From Mesorhizobium sp. M9A.F.Ca.ET.002.03.1.2 (GTDB taxonomy: Bacteria; Pseudomonadota; Alphaproteobacteria; Rhizobiales; Rhizobiaceae), in the NCBI RefSeq assembly GCF_003952365.1, contig NZ_CP034443.1, forward strand, positions 5,325,001-5,389,000: a stretch of DNA of 64,000 bases. Reading direction: 5' to 3'. Position numbers and translations under genes: made by a program. Under the pieces are notes generated by a model. That model had not been told where the DNA came from. It did no database searches and was given only the letters and a program-made list of their open reading frames with translations. This document shows positions 1 through 8,719 of the stretch, in pieces (the first letter of the stretch is position 1; each line of letters opens with the position of its first letter).

Positions 1-2058
1 GCGCATGCCGCCGAGCGCTATGCCAATGAGTATGGCGTGCTGCCGGGCAGCAGGATCGCGCTCTTCACCAACAATGACAGCGCCTATCGGGCAGCGCTTG
101 CGCTGAAGAAGGCCGGCGCGGCGATCGTCGCCATCGTCGACGTGCGGCCGGAGCTTTCGAGCGAGACGCACAAGCTCGCCGAAGAAGCAGAGGCCAAGAG
201 CCTCTCCGGTCACGCAGTGGTTGCCACCGAAGGCGGCAAGGCGCTGTCCGGCATCAAGGTGCAGCGCTTCGACATGGCCAATGGCGCGCTGACAGGCGAC
301 GCGCGCAGCATTCAAGCCGACTGCCTGCTGATGTCGGGAGGCTGGTCGCCGACCATCCATCTGGCCAGCCAGGCCGGCGCCAACGCGCAGTGGAATGCTG
401 CAAGACAGGCCTTCCTGCCGCCGAAGCCAACACAGCAATGGATTGGCGCCGGCGCCTTCACCGGCAGCTTTTCCACCGCCGAGGCAATCGCCGAAGGCCG
501 CGCCGCCGGCCTTGCCGCAGCGGGCGGAACGGGCGCGCCGGTAGCCTTGCCCGCCGTGGAAGCCGCACCCGGCGATCCCGATCCGGCGCCGGTGTTCGAG
601 ATCAAGGCCAATGGAAAAAGCTTCGTCGATTTCCAGCACGACGTGACGGCGGAGGATGTTCGGCTGGCGCATCGCGAAGGCTTCGTTTCGGTCGAGCACC
701 TGAAGCGCTACACCACGCTCGGCATGGCGACCGACCAGGGCAAGAGCTCCAACATACCCGGCCTCGCCATCATGGCCGAAGCATTGGGCAAGCCGATCCC
801 GAAGGTCGGCACGACGCGCTTTCGCCCGCCTTTTTCGGCGGTGTCGATCGGCTCGCTGGCCGCGGAGCGTTTCGGCGACCTGAAGCCCGAACGGCTGACG
901 CCGATGCATGACTGGCACGTCGCCAACGGTGCGACCATGTACTCGGCCGGCCTCTGGTATCGCCCGATGATCTACGGGCTTTCAGGCGAAACGATCGAGC
1001 AGGCCTATGTGCGCGAAGCCAAGGCAACCCGAGAGAGCGCAGGCATCGTCGATGTCTCGACGCTGGGCAAGATCGCCGTACAGGGTCCGGACGCGGCGGA
1101 ATTCCTCGACCGGGTCTACACCAACATGTTCTCGACGCTGGCCGTCGGCAAGGCTCGCTACGGGCTGATGCTGCGCGAGGACGGCTTCGCCTTCGACGAC
1201 GGCACGACATGGCGGCTCGCCGAACAGGACTTTTTGATGACCACCACCACCGCCAATGCCGGCAAGGTGATGCAGCATCTGGAATATTTCCTCGACGTCG
1301 TCTGGCCGGAGCTGAAGGTCCATGTCACCTCGGTGACCGACGAATGGGCGGGAGCGGCGATCGGTGGGCCGAAGGCCAGGGCAATTCTTGCCGCTTGCGT
1401 CACCGGCACTGCCGTCGATAACGCCACCCTGCCCTTCATGGGTATCGTGCGCGGCAAGATATCAGGCGTGCCAGTGATGATCTGCCGGCTGTCCTTCTCC
1501 GGCGAAATGGCCTTCGAAGTTTACTCCGGGGCCGGATACGGCACCCATGTCTGGGAAGCGTTGATCGAAGCCGGCAAGCCGTTCGGATTGGTGACTTACG
1601 GGCTTGAGGCGCTGGGCACGATGCGCATCGAGAAAGGCCACGTCACCGGCGCCGAGATCGACGGCCGCACCACGGCACGCGACCTGCATCTCGACTGGAT
1701 GCTGTCCAAGAAAAAGCCCTTCATCGGTTCGGCGATGATGGATCGCGAGGGGCTGATAGCGCCCGACCGCCTGGAACTCGTCGGTTTGATTTCGCTGGAC
1801 AACCAGCCGCTCAACGGCGGCGCTCACATCGTCGAGACGCTTGACGAAGCCAACCCGCACGATTCCATCGGCCACATCACCGCTTGCTGCTATTCACCGG
1901 CGCTCGGCAAATACATCGCGCTCGCTTTGGTCAAGGACGGTAAGGCACGGCTTGGCAGGCGCGCCCATATCTCCGATCCCCTGCGCGGCCGGTTCGGCCC
2001 GGTCGAGATCGTCTCCAATCACTTCTTCGATCCGGACGGGAGCCGCATGCATGGTTGA
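1..2058 (+). CDS. soxA: Sarcosine oxidase alpha subunit, C-terminal part (partial)
   Basis: The frame is open from base 1, so the start lies left of the window; 685 residues are visible of a protein usually close to 1000. Heterotetrameric sarcosine oxidase oxidises sarcosine to glycine and passes the methyl group to tetrahydrofolate. The visible part begins inside the FAD/NAD-binding half, passes the FVDFQHDVT segment typical of the alpha subunit (about residues 200-250), and ends in the GcvT-like folate-binding fold over roughly the last 380 residues. The stop overlaps the start of soxG. soxB and soxD are expected just to the left, which cannot be seen. Confidence 0.93.
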   Translation, partial: AHAAERYANEYGVLPGSRIALFTNNDSAYRAALALKKAGAAIVAIVDVRPELSSETHKLAEEAEAKSLSGHAVVATEGGKALSGIKVQRFDMANGALTGDARSIQADCLLMSGGWSPTIHLASQAGANAQWNAARQAFLPPKPTQQWIGAGAFTGSFSTAEAIAEGRAAGLAAAGGTGAPVALPAVEAAPGDPDPAPVFEIKANGKSFVDFQHDVTAEDVRLAHREGFVSVEHLKRYTTLGMATDQGKSSNIPGLAIMAEALGKPIPKVGTTRFRPPFSAVSIGSLAAERFGDLKPERLTPMHDWHVANGATMYSAGLWYRPMIYGLSGETIEQAYVREAKATRESAGIVDVSTLGKIAVQGPDAAEFLDRVYTNMFSTLAVGKARYGLMLREDGFAFDDGTTWRLAEQDFLMTTTTANAGKVMQHLEYFLDVVWPELKVHVTSVTDEWAGAAIGGPKARAILAACVTGTAVDNATLPFMGIVRGKISGVPVMICRLSFSGEMAFEVYSGAGYGTHVWEALIEAGKPFGLVTYGLEALGTMRIEKGHVTGAEIDGRTTARDLHLDWMLSKKKPFIGSAMMDREGLIAPDRLELVGLISLDNQPLNGGAHIVETLDEANPHDSIGHITACCYSPALGKYIALALVKDGKARLGRRAHISDPLRGRFGPVEIVSNHFFDPDGSRMHG

Positions 2059-2638
2059 GCGTCAATCACCGCTTGAGCTGGAATTGCGCACCGGCTCGCA
2101 CGGCGATTTTGAGCACGGCATCGACGTCATCCTCTCCGAAACCAGGCCGGGATCGATCCTGCAGCTCGCTGCCTGGCCGGGCCAGGAGAAGAAGCTGATC
2201 GCCGCTATCCGCACCGTTACCGGCCTTGCCCTGCCCGATGGCGCCGGCGCCGGCAGCACCGACGGCGTAAGGTCGGTGTTCGGCTTCGCGCCGGGAAAAT
2301 TCACCGTGGTCGACGAGGCCGAGGGCCTGGTGCCGGCCTTTGCCAACGTCGTTACCCCGGCCATCGGCACGGTGACCGACCTGTCGCACGGCCGCACCGC
2401 GATCCGCATCGCCGGACCGAAGGCCGAATGGGTGCTGGCGAAATTCTTCGCCATCGACTTCGCGCTGCCGGCCTTCCCGGTCGGTGCCGGTCGCTCGACC
2501 GTGCATCACGACGTCTTCGCGCAGATCCAGCGCACCGGCGCCGACCAGTTCGACATCTACGTGTTCCGCTCATTTGCGCGCTCGTTCTGGAAGGCGCTCT
2601 GTCACGCCAGCGAGGAAGTCGGCTACGAAGTGCAGTAG
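2051..2638 (+). CDS. soxG: Sarcosine oxidase gamma subunit
   Basis: This 195-residue protein matches the small gamma subunit in length, position and character: a GcvT-like fold with the HGRTAIRIAGPKAEWVLAK segment and a C-terminal FDIYVFRSFARSFW stretch. It starts at ATG 2051, eight bases inside the end of soxA, so the two are translationally coupled. In family members the subunit packs against alpha and beta and has no catalytic site of its own. It is the last gene of its operon; the next gene runs the other way. Confidence 0.9.
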   Translation: MVERQSPLELELRTGSHGDFEHGIDVILSETRPGSILQLAAWPGQEKKLIAAIRTVTGLALPDGAGAGSTDGVRSVFGFAPGKFTVVDEAEGLVPAFANVVTPAIGTVTDLSHGRTAIRIAGPKAEWVLAKFFAIDFALPAFPVGAGRSTVHHDVFAQIQRTGADQFDIYVFRSFARSFWKALCHASEEVGYEVQ

Positions 2639-2653
2639 ACCGAGGCGGCGCAT

Positions 2654-2683
2654 CGTCACCTCACTTGGCGTCACCTCACTTGG
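2654..2683. repeat. 15-bp tandem duplication
   Basis: CGTCACCTCACTTGG occurs twice in immediate succession. The right copy contains the stop codon and last codon of the nitroreductase gene, so the gene end has been copied just past itself. It lies between two convergent genes. Confidence 0.85.
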
Positions 2684-3374
2684 TGAAGGTAACCCACTCT
2701 TCCAGCGGCGCGCGGTCGGTGCGGAATTCATTTTCAGGCTTCGACGTGTCCTCATGGCCGAGCGCCATGCCGCAGACGACGATCTCCTCGTCGGGAATGT
2801 TGAGCACTGGCCTGATTTGCCGGTGATAGGGCGCAAAGGCGGCCTGCGGACAGGTGTGCAGGCCCCTGCCCCGTGCCGCCACCATGATATTCTGCAGGAA
2901 CATGCCGTAGTCGATCCACGAGCCCTTGTTCAGCCGCCGGTCGATGGTGAAGATCATGCCGACCGGCGCGTCGAAGAAAACGAAGTTGCGGTCGTGCTGC
3001 GCGCGCATCCTGTCCACCTCGCGCCGGCCGATGCCGAGGACGCCGTAGAGGCCGAAGCCGTTGGCCCGCCGGCGGCTGAGATACGGTTCGAAGAATTGGT
3101 CCGGGTAGTAGCGATACTCGTCCCAATCGGCCTTTTCGGCGCGGATACCGGAACTCAAGATTGCGTCGGTGATCCGCTGCTTGACCTCGCCCTTGGTCAC
3201 GTAGACCCGCCAGGGCTGCATGTTGGTGCCCGAAGGTGCACGCGCCGCAACGGAGAGAATGGCACGGATCGTCTCATCGTCGACCATGTCGGGCAGAAAG
3301 GCGCGCACCGAACGGCGCGACGTGATCGCCTCGTCGACGATCGCCTTGGCAATCCGCGTGTTGTTTTCCAGCAT
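2676..3374 (-). CDS. Nitroreductase-family FMN oxidoreductase
   Basis: The 232-residue protein has the N-terminal SRRSVRAFLP and APSGTNMQPW motifs (about residues 19-57) that hold FMN in nitroreductases, and the C-terminal VCGMALGHED segment common in the family. These enzymes reduce nitroaromatics, quinones or enones with NAD(P)H; the physiological substrate cannot be read from the sequence. ATG 3374 gives the expected N-terminus. The gene is divergent from the XRE-cupin regulator and convergent with soxG. A nitro-compound role is not supported by the neighbours. Confidence 0.88.
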   Translation of the reverse strand: MLENNTRIAKAIVDEAITSRRSVRAFLPDMVDDETIRAILSVAARAPSGTNMQPWRVYVTKGEVKQRITDAILSSGIRAEKADWDEYRYYPDQFFEPYLSRRRANGFGLYGVLGIGRREVDRMRAQHDRNFVFFDAPVGMIFTIDRRLNKGSWIDYGMFLQNIMVAARGRGLHTCPQAAFAPYHRQIRPVLNIPDEEIVVCGMALGHEDTSKPENEFRTDRAPLEEWVTFTK

Positions 3375-3507
3375 GGGCCGTCCTTAGCGCATGACCCCGG
3401 AAACCGGAATCGCTCTATCGGGGATCTCGACCGGACGCCCCCCTCGCCGTTCGCGGCCGAGCCTTTGCATGAACCGTCAAAATGGCGCAAGCAAATCTTG
3501 TGATCCA

Positions 3508-3530
3508 TGAAAATCAACTTGATTTTTTCA
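3508..3530. promoter_or_regulatory. Palindromic operator candidate 1
   Basis: A 23-bp imperfect inverted repeat with outer arms TGAAAAT and TTTTTCA lies upstream of the XRE-cupin gene. It agrees with a second site 39 bp downstream at both arms and at the central CT. The likely ligand is the regulator encoded next to it, which is inferred from position. Confidence 0.55.
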
Positions 3531-3546
3531 CAGAGGTGGGCTCTCG

Positions 3547-3569
3547 TGAAAATCGGCTAATATTTTTCA
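3547..3569. promoter_or_regulatory. Palindromic operator candidate 2
   Basis: This is the second 23-bp site of the same form (TGAAAATC, two bases, CT, four bases, TTTTTCA), ending eight bases before the proposed start of the regulator. Such a site close to a start codon suits autorepression. Confidence 0.55.
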
Positions 3570-3577
3570 TAAAGGAA

Positions 3578-4168
3578 ATGGCTTTGCCTCTAGCCGTCAG
3601 ATCGGAACGGGAAAACGTCGACCGACTGCTGGCCGGCGACATCAGGGCGCTGCGCAGGGCGCGCGGACTGACGCTTGCCGAGATCGGCCTGAAGCTCGGC
3701 CGCTCCGTCGGCTGGGTCAGTCAGGTCGAGCGCGGTCTGTCGATACCGTCGCTCGGTGATCTCAGGGCCTTCGCGGAATTGTTCGGCGTGCCGGTCAGCC
3801 TGTTCTTCAGCCATGACGTGCCGGTCGAGAACGAGCGCGGCGTGGTCGTGCGCGCCGGCAGCCGCCGAACGCTTGGCACAAGCGATTCCGGCCTGGTGGA
3901 GGAGCTTCTGTCGCCCGATCTCGGCGGTAGCTTCGAGATGCTGCGTTCGGTCTTCGCGCCGGGTGCGGAGATGAAGACCGAGGCGCGCCGGCCGACGGAG
4001 GAAGCCGGCTATGTCGCTTCCGGCAGCTTCGACATCGAGATATCAGGCGTCTGGCACCGGCTTGGTGAGGGCGACTCCTTTCGCTTCGACGGCAAGCCGT
4101 TCCGCTGGCGCAATCCTGGCGCGGAGCCGGCGGTAGTCATCTGGGTGGTTTCGCCACCTGTCTACTGA
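3578..4168 (+). CDS. XRE-family regulator with C-terminal cupin domain
   Basis: The 196-residue protein has a helix-turn-helix (about residues 20-72, with LTLAEIGLKLGRSVGWVSQVE) and a C-terminal cupin (about 110-190). In this two-domain family the cupin senses a small molecule, often an amine or amino acid metabolite. I take ATG 3578 as start because a longer reading from 3482 would bury both palindromes in coding sequence, although the AAGGA before 3578 is very close to the codon. The stop is 20 bases before the dimethylglycine dehydrogenase-like gene, so it probably belongs to or regulates that operon. Confidence 0.88.
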   Translation: MALPLAVRSERENVDRLLAGDIRALRRARGLTLAEIGLKLGRSVGWVSQVERGLSIPSLGDLRAFAELFGVPVSLFFSHDVPVENERGVVVRAGSRRTLGTSDSGLVEELLSPDLGGSFEMLRSVFAPGAEMKTEARRPTEEAGYVASGSFDIEISGVWHRLGEGDSFRFDGKPFRWRNPGAEPAVVIWVVSPPVY

Positions 4169-4188
4169 ATATAGGTCTGGAGAAAAAC

Positions 4189-6642
4189 ATGGCCGGTTTG
4201 CCGACCACGGCACGTGTGGTGATCATCGGAGGCGGTGTCGTCGGCGCCTCCTCGCTCTATCATCTCGCCAAGGCGGGCTGGACCGATTGCCTGCTTCTGG
4301 AAAAGAACGAGCTGACCTCCGGCTCGACCTGGCATGCCGCCGGCAACGTGCCGACCTTCTCCTCCTCGTGGTCGCTGATGAACATGCAGCGCTATTCGAC
4401 GGAGCTCTATCGCGGGCTGGCCGACGCGGTCGGCTATCCCATGAACTACCATGTCACCGGCTCGCTCAGGCTCGCCCATACGGCCGAGCGCATGCAGGAG
4501 TTCCAGCGCGCCAAGGGCATGGGCCGCTACCAGGGCATGGACATCGATGTGGTCGGGCTCGATGAGATCAAGCGCCGCTACCCGTTCATCGAAACGCATG
4601 AATTGAAAGGCGCGCTCTACGATCCGAGCGACGGCGATATCGACCCGGCGCAGTTGACCCAGGCGCTGGCCAAGGGCGCCCGCGACATGGGTGCGAAGAT
4701 CATCCGCTTCTGCCCGGTCAGCGGCGTGCGCCGCGACAAGGACGAGTGGGTGGTCGAGACGGCGCAAGGCGAGATCCGCTGCGAGATCGTCGTCAACGCC
4801 GCCGGCTACCGCGCGGCCGAAGTCGGCAGGATGTTCGGCCGCGACGTACCGATGATGGTGATGAGCCATCAATACATCCTGTTCGAGGAGATCCCCGAAC
4901 TCGCCGCCTGGACCAAGGAACAGGGTAGGAAGCTGCCGCTGCTACGCGATGTCGACACCTCCTACTATCTGCGCCAGGAAAAGAACGGCATGAATCTCGG
5001 CCCCTATGAGCGCAACTGCCGTGCGCATTGGGTCGGCCACAATGACCCGATGCCGGATGATTTCTCGTTCCAGCTGTTTCCCGACGATCTCGACCGGCTG
5101 GAAGACTATCTGGCCGATGCCGTCGCCCGCGTGCCGATTCTCGGCACCGCCGGCCTGTCCAAGGTCATCAACGGCCCGATCCCCTACGCGCCGGACGGCA
5201 ACCCGCTGATCGGTCCGATGCCCGGCGTGCCGAACGCCTTCGAGGCCTGCGTCTTCACCTTCGGCATCGCCCAGGGCGGCGGCGCCGGCAAGGTGCTGGC
5301 CGAATGGGTGACTGAGGGCCAGACCGAATGGGACATGTGGTCCTGCGATCCGCGCCGTTTCACCGCCTTTGCCGCGGCGCCGGATTACTGCGTCGACAAG
5401 GGCATGGAGATCTATGGCAACGAATACGCCATCCAGTTCCCGCGCCATGCCTGGCCGGCCGGGCGCGACCGCAAACTGTCGCCGATCCACGATCGCATCA
5501 AGGCGCTCGGCGCCTGCTTCGACGCCTATAATGGCTGGGAGCGCGCCACCTGGTACGCGCAAGCCGACGACGACATTTCGGAAGAAGCCACTTTGACCTT
5601 CCGCCGCGACGGGCCGTGGCAGCATCGCGTCCGGGAGGAATGCCTCGCCGTGCGCGACGCTGCCGGCATCCTCGACCTGCCTGGTTTTTCCCGCTTCAAC
5701 CTCGACGGCCCGGGTGCTGCCGAATGGCTGAGCCGGCAGGTCACCGGCCTGGTGCCGAAACCCGGCCGCATCGGCCTCGTCTATTTTGCCGACGATGAGG
5801 GCCGCATCGTTACCGAAATGTCGGTCGTGCGCCACGACGAGAACTTGATGACGCTGATCACCGCCGCCGTGGCGCAGTGGCATGATTTCGCGTGGCTGGA
5901 ATCGCGCATGCCGAAGAACGCTTCATTCACGCTGATCGACCGGACCGAGGAATACTCCACGCAGATCCTCGCCGGGCCCAATTCGCGAAAAATCCTCGCC
6001 GATGTCTGCATCGCCGACCTTGCACTGCCCTGGCTGACGCACCAGGAGACGACAATCGCCGGCCGTTGGGCAAGGTTGGTACGCGTGTCCTTCGCCGGCG
6101 AACTCGGCTGGGAAATCCACACCAAGGTTGACGACACCGCTACCGTCTTCGACGCCGTCTGGGCAGCCGGGCAGAAGCATGGCTTGAAGCCGTTCGGCAT
6201 GTACGCGCTCGATTCGCTGCGGCTCGAAAAAGCCTATCGCGCCTGGAAGGGCGACCTGTCGACCGATTATTCGATCCTGCAGGGTGGGTTGGAGCGCTTC
6301 GTCAAATGGGACAAGCCCGATTTCCGCGGCAAGGCGGCGCTGCAAAACGAGAAGCAGCAGGGCGTGAAGAAGCGTTTCGTCACGCTGGTCATCGAAAACC
6401 CAGGCGACTGTGACGCCCCTTACATGTCGACACTCTGGCATGACGACCGGATCGTCGGCGAGACGACGTCCGGCGGCTGGGGTCATCGCATCGACAAGTC
6501 GATCGCCCTCGGCATGCTGCGCGCCGACCTGGCCGAACCGGGAACCACGGTCGATGTCGAGATCTTCGGCGAGCGCTTCAAGGCGGTCGTGCAGAAGGAC
6601 GAACCGTTGTGGGATCCGAAGAACGAGAGGCTGCGTGCATGA
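4189..6642 (+). CDS. Dimethylglycine/sarcosine dehydrogenase-like flavoprotein (copy 1)
   Basis: The 817-residue protein has an N-terminal DAO-type FAD domain with GGGVVG at residues 14-19 and a TWHAAG motif whose His 49 corresponds to the residue that binds FAD covalently in mammalian dimethylglycine and sarcosine dehydrogenases. A GcvT-type folate domain fills about residues 430-815. Members oxidatively demethylate N-methyl amino acids and can pass the one-carbon unit to tetrahydrofolate. It opens a coupled operon. Its stop overlaps the next start (ATGA). The exact substrate (dimethylglycine, sarcosine or another N-methyl compound) is not decided by the sequence. Confidence 0.88.
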   Translation: MAGLPTTARVVIIGGGVVGASSLYHLAKAGWTDCLLLEKNELTSGSTWHAAGNVPTFSSSWSLMNMQRYSTELYRGLADAVGYPMNYHVTGSLRLAHTAERMQEFQRAKGMGRYQGMDIDVVGLDEIKRRYPFIETHELKGALYDPSDGDIDPAQLTQALAKGARDMGAKIIRFCPVSGVRRDKDEWVVETAQGEIRCEIVVNAAGYRAAEVGRMFGRDVPMMVMSHQYILFEEIPELAAWTKEQGRKLPLLRDVDTSYYLRQEKNGMNLGPYERNCRAHWVGHNDPMPDDFSFQLFPDDLDRLEDYLADAVARVPILGTAGLSKVINGPIPYAPDGNPLIGPMPGVPNAFEACVFTFGIAQGGGAGKVLAEWVTEGQTEWDMWSCDPRRFTAFAAAPDYCVDKGMEIYGNEYAIQFPRHAWPAGRDRKLSPIHDRIKALGACFDAYNGWERATWYAQADDDISEEATLTFRRDGPWQHRVREECLAVRDAAGILDLPGFSRFNLDGPGAAEWLSRQVTGLVPKPGRIGLVYFADDEGRIVTEMSVVRHDENLMTLITAAVAQWHDFAWLESRMPKNASFTLIDRTEEYSTQILAGPNSRKILADVCIADLALPWLTHQETTIAGRWARLVRVSFAGELGWEIHTKVDDTATVFDAVWAAGQKHGLKPFGMYALDSLRLEKAYRAWKGDLSTDYSILQGGLERFVKWDKPDFRGKAALQNEKQQGVKKRFVTLVIENPGDCDAPYMSTLWHDDRIVGETTSGGWGHRIDKSIALGMLRADLAEPGTTVDVEIFGERFKAVVQKDEPLWDPKNERLRA

Positions 6643-7538
6643 AGTCCGTTATCCTCACAGACGGTGGCATGGGCCAGGAACTGGTACGCCGCAGCAGCTC
6701 CGAGCCGACGCCGCTGTGGTCGGCCAGGGTGCTGATCGACGAGCCTGATCTGGTGCGCGACCTGCATGCGGAATTCATCCGGGCCGGTGCCCGCGTCATC
6801 ACCATCAATACCTATTCCGCAACGCCCGAGCGGCTGGCACGGGAGGGCGCGGAAGAGCTGTTCAAGCCGCTGCAAAAGCGCGGCATAGAACTGGCAAGGC
6901 AAGCTCGCGATCAGGCCGGCGACGCGGCGATCGCGGGCTGCCTGTCTCCCCTGTTCGGCAGCTACGCACCGACGCTGACCATTTCCTTCCAGGATACGCT
7001 CGACATTTATCGCCGCATCGTTGCCGAACAGGCTGCCGGCGTCGATCTGTTCCTGTGCGAGACCATGGCGTCGGCCGAGGAGGCGCGCGCGGCCGTTACC
7101 GCGGCGTCGGAAAGCGGCAAGCCGGTGTGGGTGTCGTGGACGCTCGCCGATCACGGCACGCCGCGCCTGCGCAGCGGCGAAGCCATTGCGGCGGCGGCGG
7201 GCGCTCTCGACGGCCTGCCGGTTGCAGCCAGGTTGATCAATTGCTGCCGGCCCGAAGCGATCGCTGCAGCGCTGCCTGAAATGATCGGTCTCGGCGGCCC
7301 GGTCGGCGCCTATGCCAACGGCTTCACCTCGGTGGAGGCGCTCAAGCATGGCGGCACCGTGGACGTGCTGCACGCCCGCCACGACCTCGATCCTGATGCC
7401 TATGCCGGCCAGGCGGTCGGCTGGGTCGAGACCGGCGCCGACATCGTCGGCGGCTGCTGCGAAGTCGGACCACCCCATATCGCAGCCCTGCGCGACCGGC
7501 TCGAACAGGCCGGCTACGAAATTTCGGGAGTAGCATAA
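6639..7538 (+). CDS. Homocysteine S-methyltransferase-family protein
   Basis: The 299-residue protein begins MKSVILTDGGMGQEL, the usual TIM-barrel start of the betaine-homocysteine and S-methylmethionine-homocysteine methyltransferase family. The zinc ligands are visible as the Cys in INCC (Cys 202) and the pair in GGCC (Cys 273-274). The enzyme would move a methyl group from an onium donor such as betaine to homocysteine. It overlaps the preceding gene at ATGA and the next by one base. In this operon it is a natural candidate for removing the first methyl group before the flavoprotein demethylations, which is inference. Confidence 0.87.
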   Translation: MKSVILTDGGMGQELVRRSSSEPTPLWSARVLIDEPDLVRDLHAEFIRAGARVITINTYSATPERLAREGAEELFKPLQKRGIELARQARDQAGDAAIAGCLSPLFGSYAPTLTISFQDTLDIYRRIVAEQAAGVDLFLCETMASAEEARAAVTAASESGKPVWVSWTLADHGTPRLRSGEAIAAAAGALDGLPVAARLINCCRPEAIAAALPEMIGLGGPVGAYANGFTSVEALKHGGTVDVLHARHDLDPDAYAGQAVGWVETGADIVGGCCEVGPPHIAALRDRLEQAGYEISGVA

Positions 7539-8719
7539 TGCCCAGACCATCATCGCGCATTTCCGGCATCGTGCCTTCCGGCAAGGACGGCTGGGAGGTT
7601 CATTTCGCCGCCTGGACGCGCAGGGAGGCTGGCGAGGACATCATCGTGCTGTCGGTCGGCGACCATGATTTCGATACGCCGGCGCAGACGATCGAAGCTT
7701 GCGTGATGGCGGTTCGCGCCAGCAATCACCACTACACCCCCCTGCCGGGCATTCCGCGCCTGCGCAACGCAATGGCGGCGGCCTCAACCCTCTGCACCGG
7801 CGTTGCCACCAACCCCGACCAGGTCATCGCCACGCCAGGCGGACAGGCAGCGCTGTATGCGGCGGTGCAAGCCGTTCTCGACCAGGGCGACCATGCCATC
7901 GTGGTCGCGCCCTATTACGCGACCTATCCCAACACGTTCAGTGCGGCGGGCGCCGATTTCACTGTGGTCGAAACGCCTGCCGAGGACGGTTTTCAGCCGC
8001 GGGCTGCCGATATCCGCGCAGCCCTTCGGCCGAACACGCGCGCCATCCTCATCAACACGCCGAACAACCCGACGGGTGCGGTCTATTCGCGAGAGCGGCT
8101 GGAGGAGCTGGCGCGGATCTGCCGGGAGCATGACCTCTGGCTGTTGTCGGACGAGGTCTATTGGACGCTTGGCGGCGGCGAGCACATCTCGCCGCGTTCG
8201 CTGCCCGGCATGGCGGAACGCACGCTGATCATCAATTCCATGTCCAAGAGCCACGGCATGACCGGCTGGCGCATGGGCTGGCTGACCGGACCCGAAGAGA
8301 TGATCTCGCTGCTGACCAACCTCAATCTGGTGACGACCTACGGCCTGCCGGCCTTCATCAGCCTCGCTTGCGCCGAGGCGCTCGAAAACGGCTACGGCGT
8401 CAAGGAGATTGCCGATCGCTATGCCGCAAGGCGCACCGTCGTCCTCGATGCCATGCGCGGCATGAACGACGTCACCGTGCGCGGCTCCGAAGGCGGCATG
8501 TATGTCATGCTCGACATATCGGCTCTCGAGCCTGACGACGAGAAATTCGCCTGGGCGCTCCTCGACAAGGAAAAGGTCGGCGTGATGCCGGGCTCGAGCT
8601 TCGGCGAGGCCGCCGCCGGCCACATCCGCGTCAGCCTCTGCCAGCCGGAGGCGGTACTTTTGGAAGCCGCCCTTCGCCTGCGCCGCTTCGCGTCCAGCTA
8701 TCGCCGTGAGGCCGCATGA
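7538..8719 (+). CDS. Class I/II PLP-dependent aminotransferase
   Basis: The 393-residue protein has the fold-type I landmarks PNNPTG (175-180), SDEVY and SMSKSHG with PLP lysine 237, followed by GWRMGW. It overlaps its neighbours on both sides (TAATG and ATGA), so it is made in step with them. An aminotransferase in an N-demethylation operon would take over once the amino group is freed. Which amino acid it handles cannot be read here. Confidence 0.88.
   Translation: MPRPSSRISGIVPSGKDGWEVHFAAWTRREAGEDIIVLSVGDHDFDTPAQTIEACVMAVRASNHHYTPLPGIPRLRNAMAAASTLCTGVATNPDQVIATPGGQAALYAAVQAVLDQGDHAIVVAPYYATYPNTFSAAGADFTVVETPAEDGFQPRAADIRAALRPNTRAILINTPNNPTGAVYSRERLEELARICREHDLWLLSDEVYWTLGGGEHISPRSLPGMAERTLIINSMSKSHGMTGWRMGWLTGPEEMISLLTNLNLVTTYGLPAFISLACAEALENGYGVKEIADRYAARRTVVLDAMRGMNDVTVRGSEGGMYVMLDISALEPDDEKFAWALLDKEKVGVMPGSSFGEAAAGHIRVSLCQPEAVLLEAALRLRRFASSYRREAA

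Noticed and set aside
3482..3577. Longer start for the XRE-cupin regulator
   Set aside because: It would place both palindromes inside coding sequence and add an AT-rich N-terminus not expected in the family.
4942..5883. Long open frames antisense to the first flavoprotein gene (also antisense to the second one and to nuoL, nuoM and nuoG)
   Set aside because: They arise from the high third-position GC of the real genes; their translations are Arg/His/Ala-rich, low in family features and without ribosome sites.
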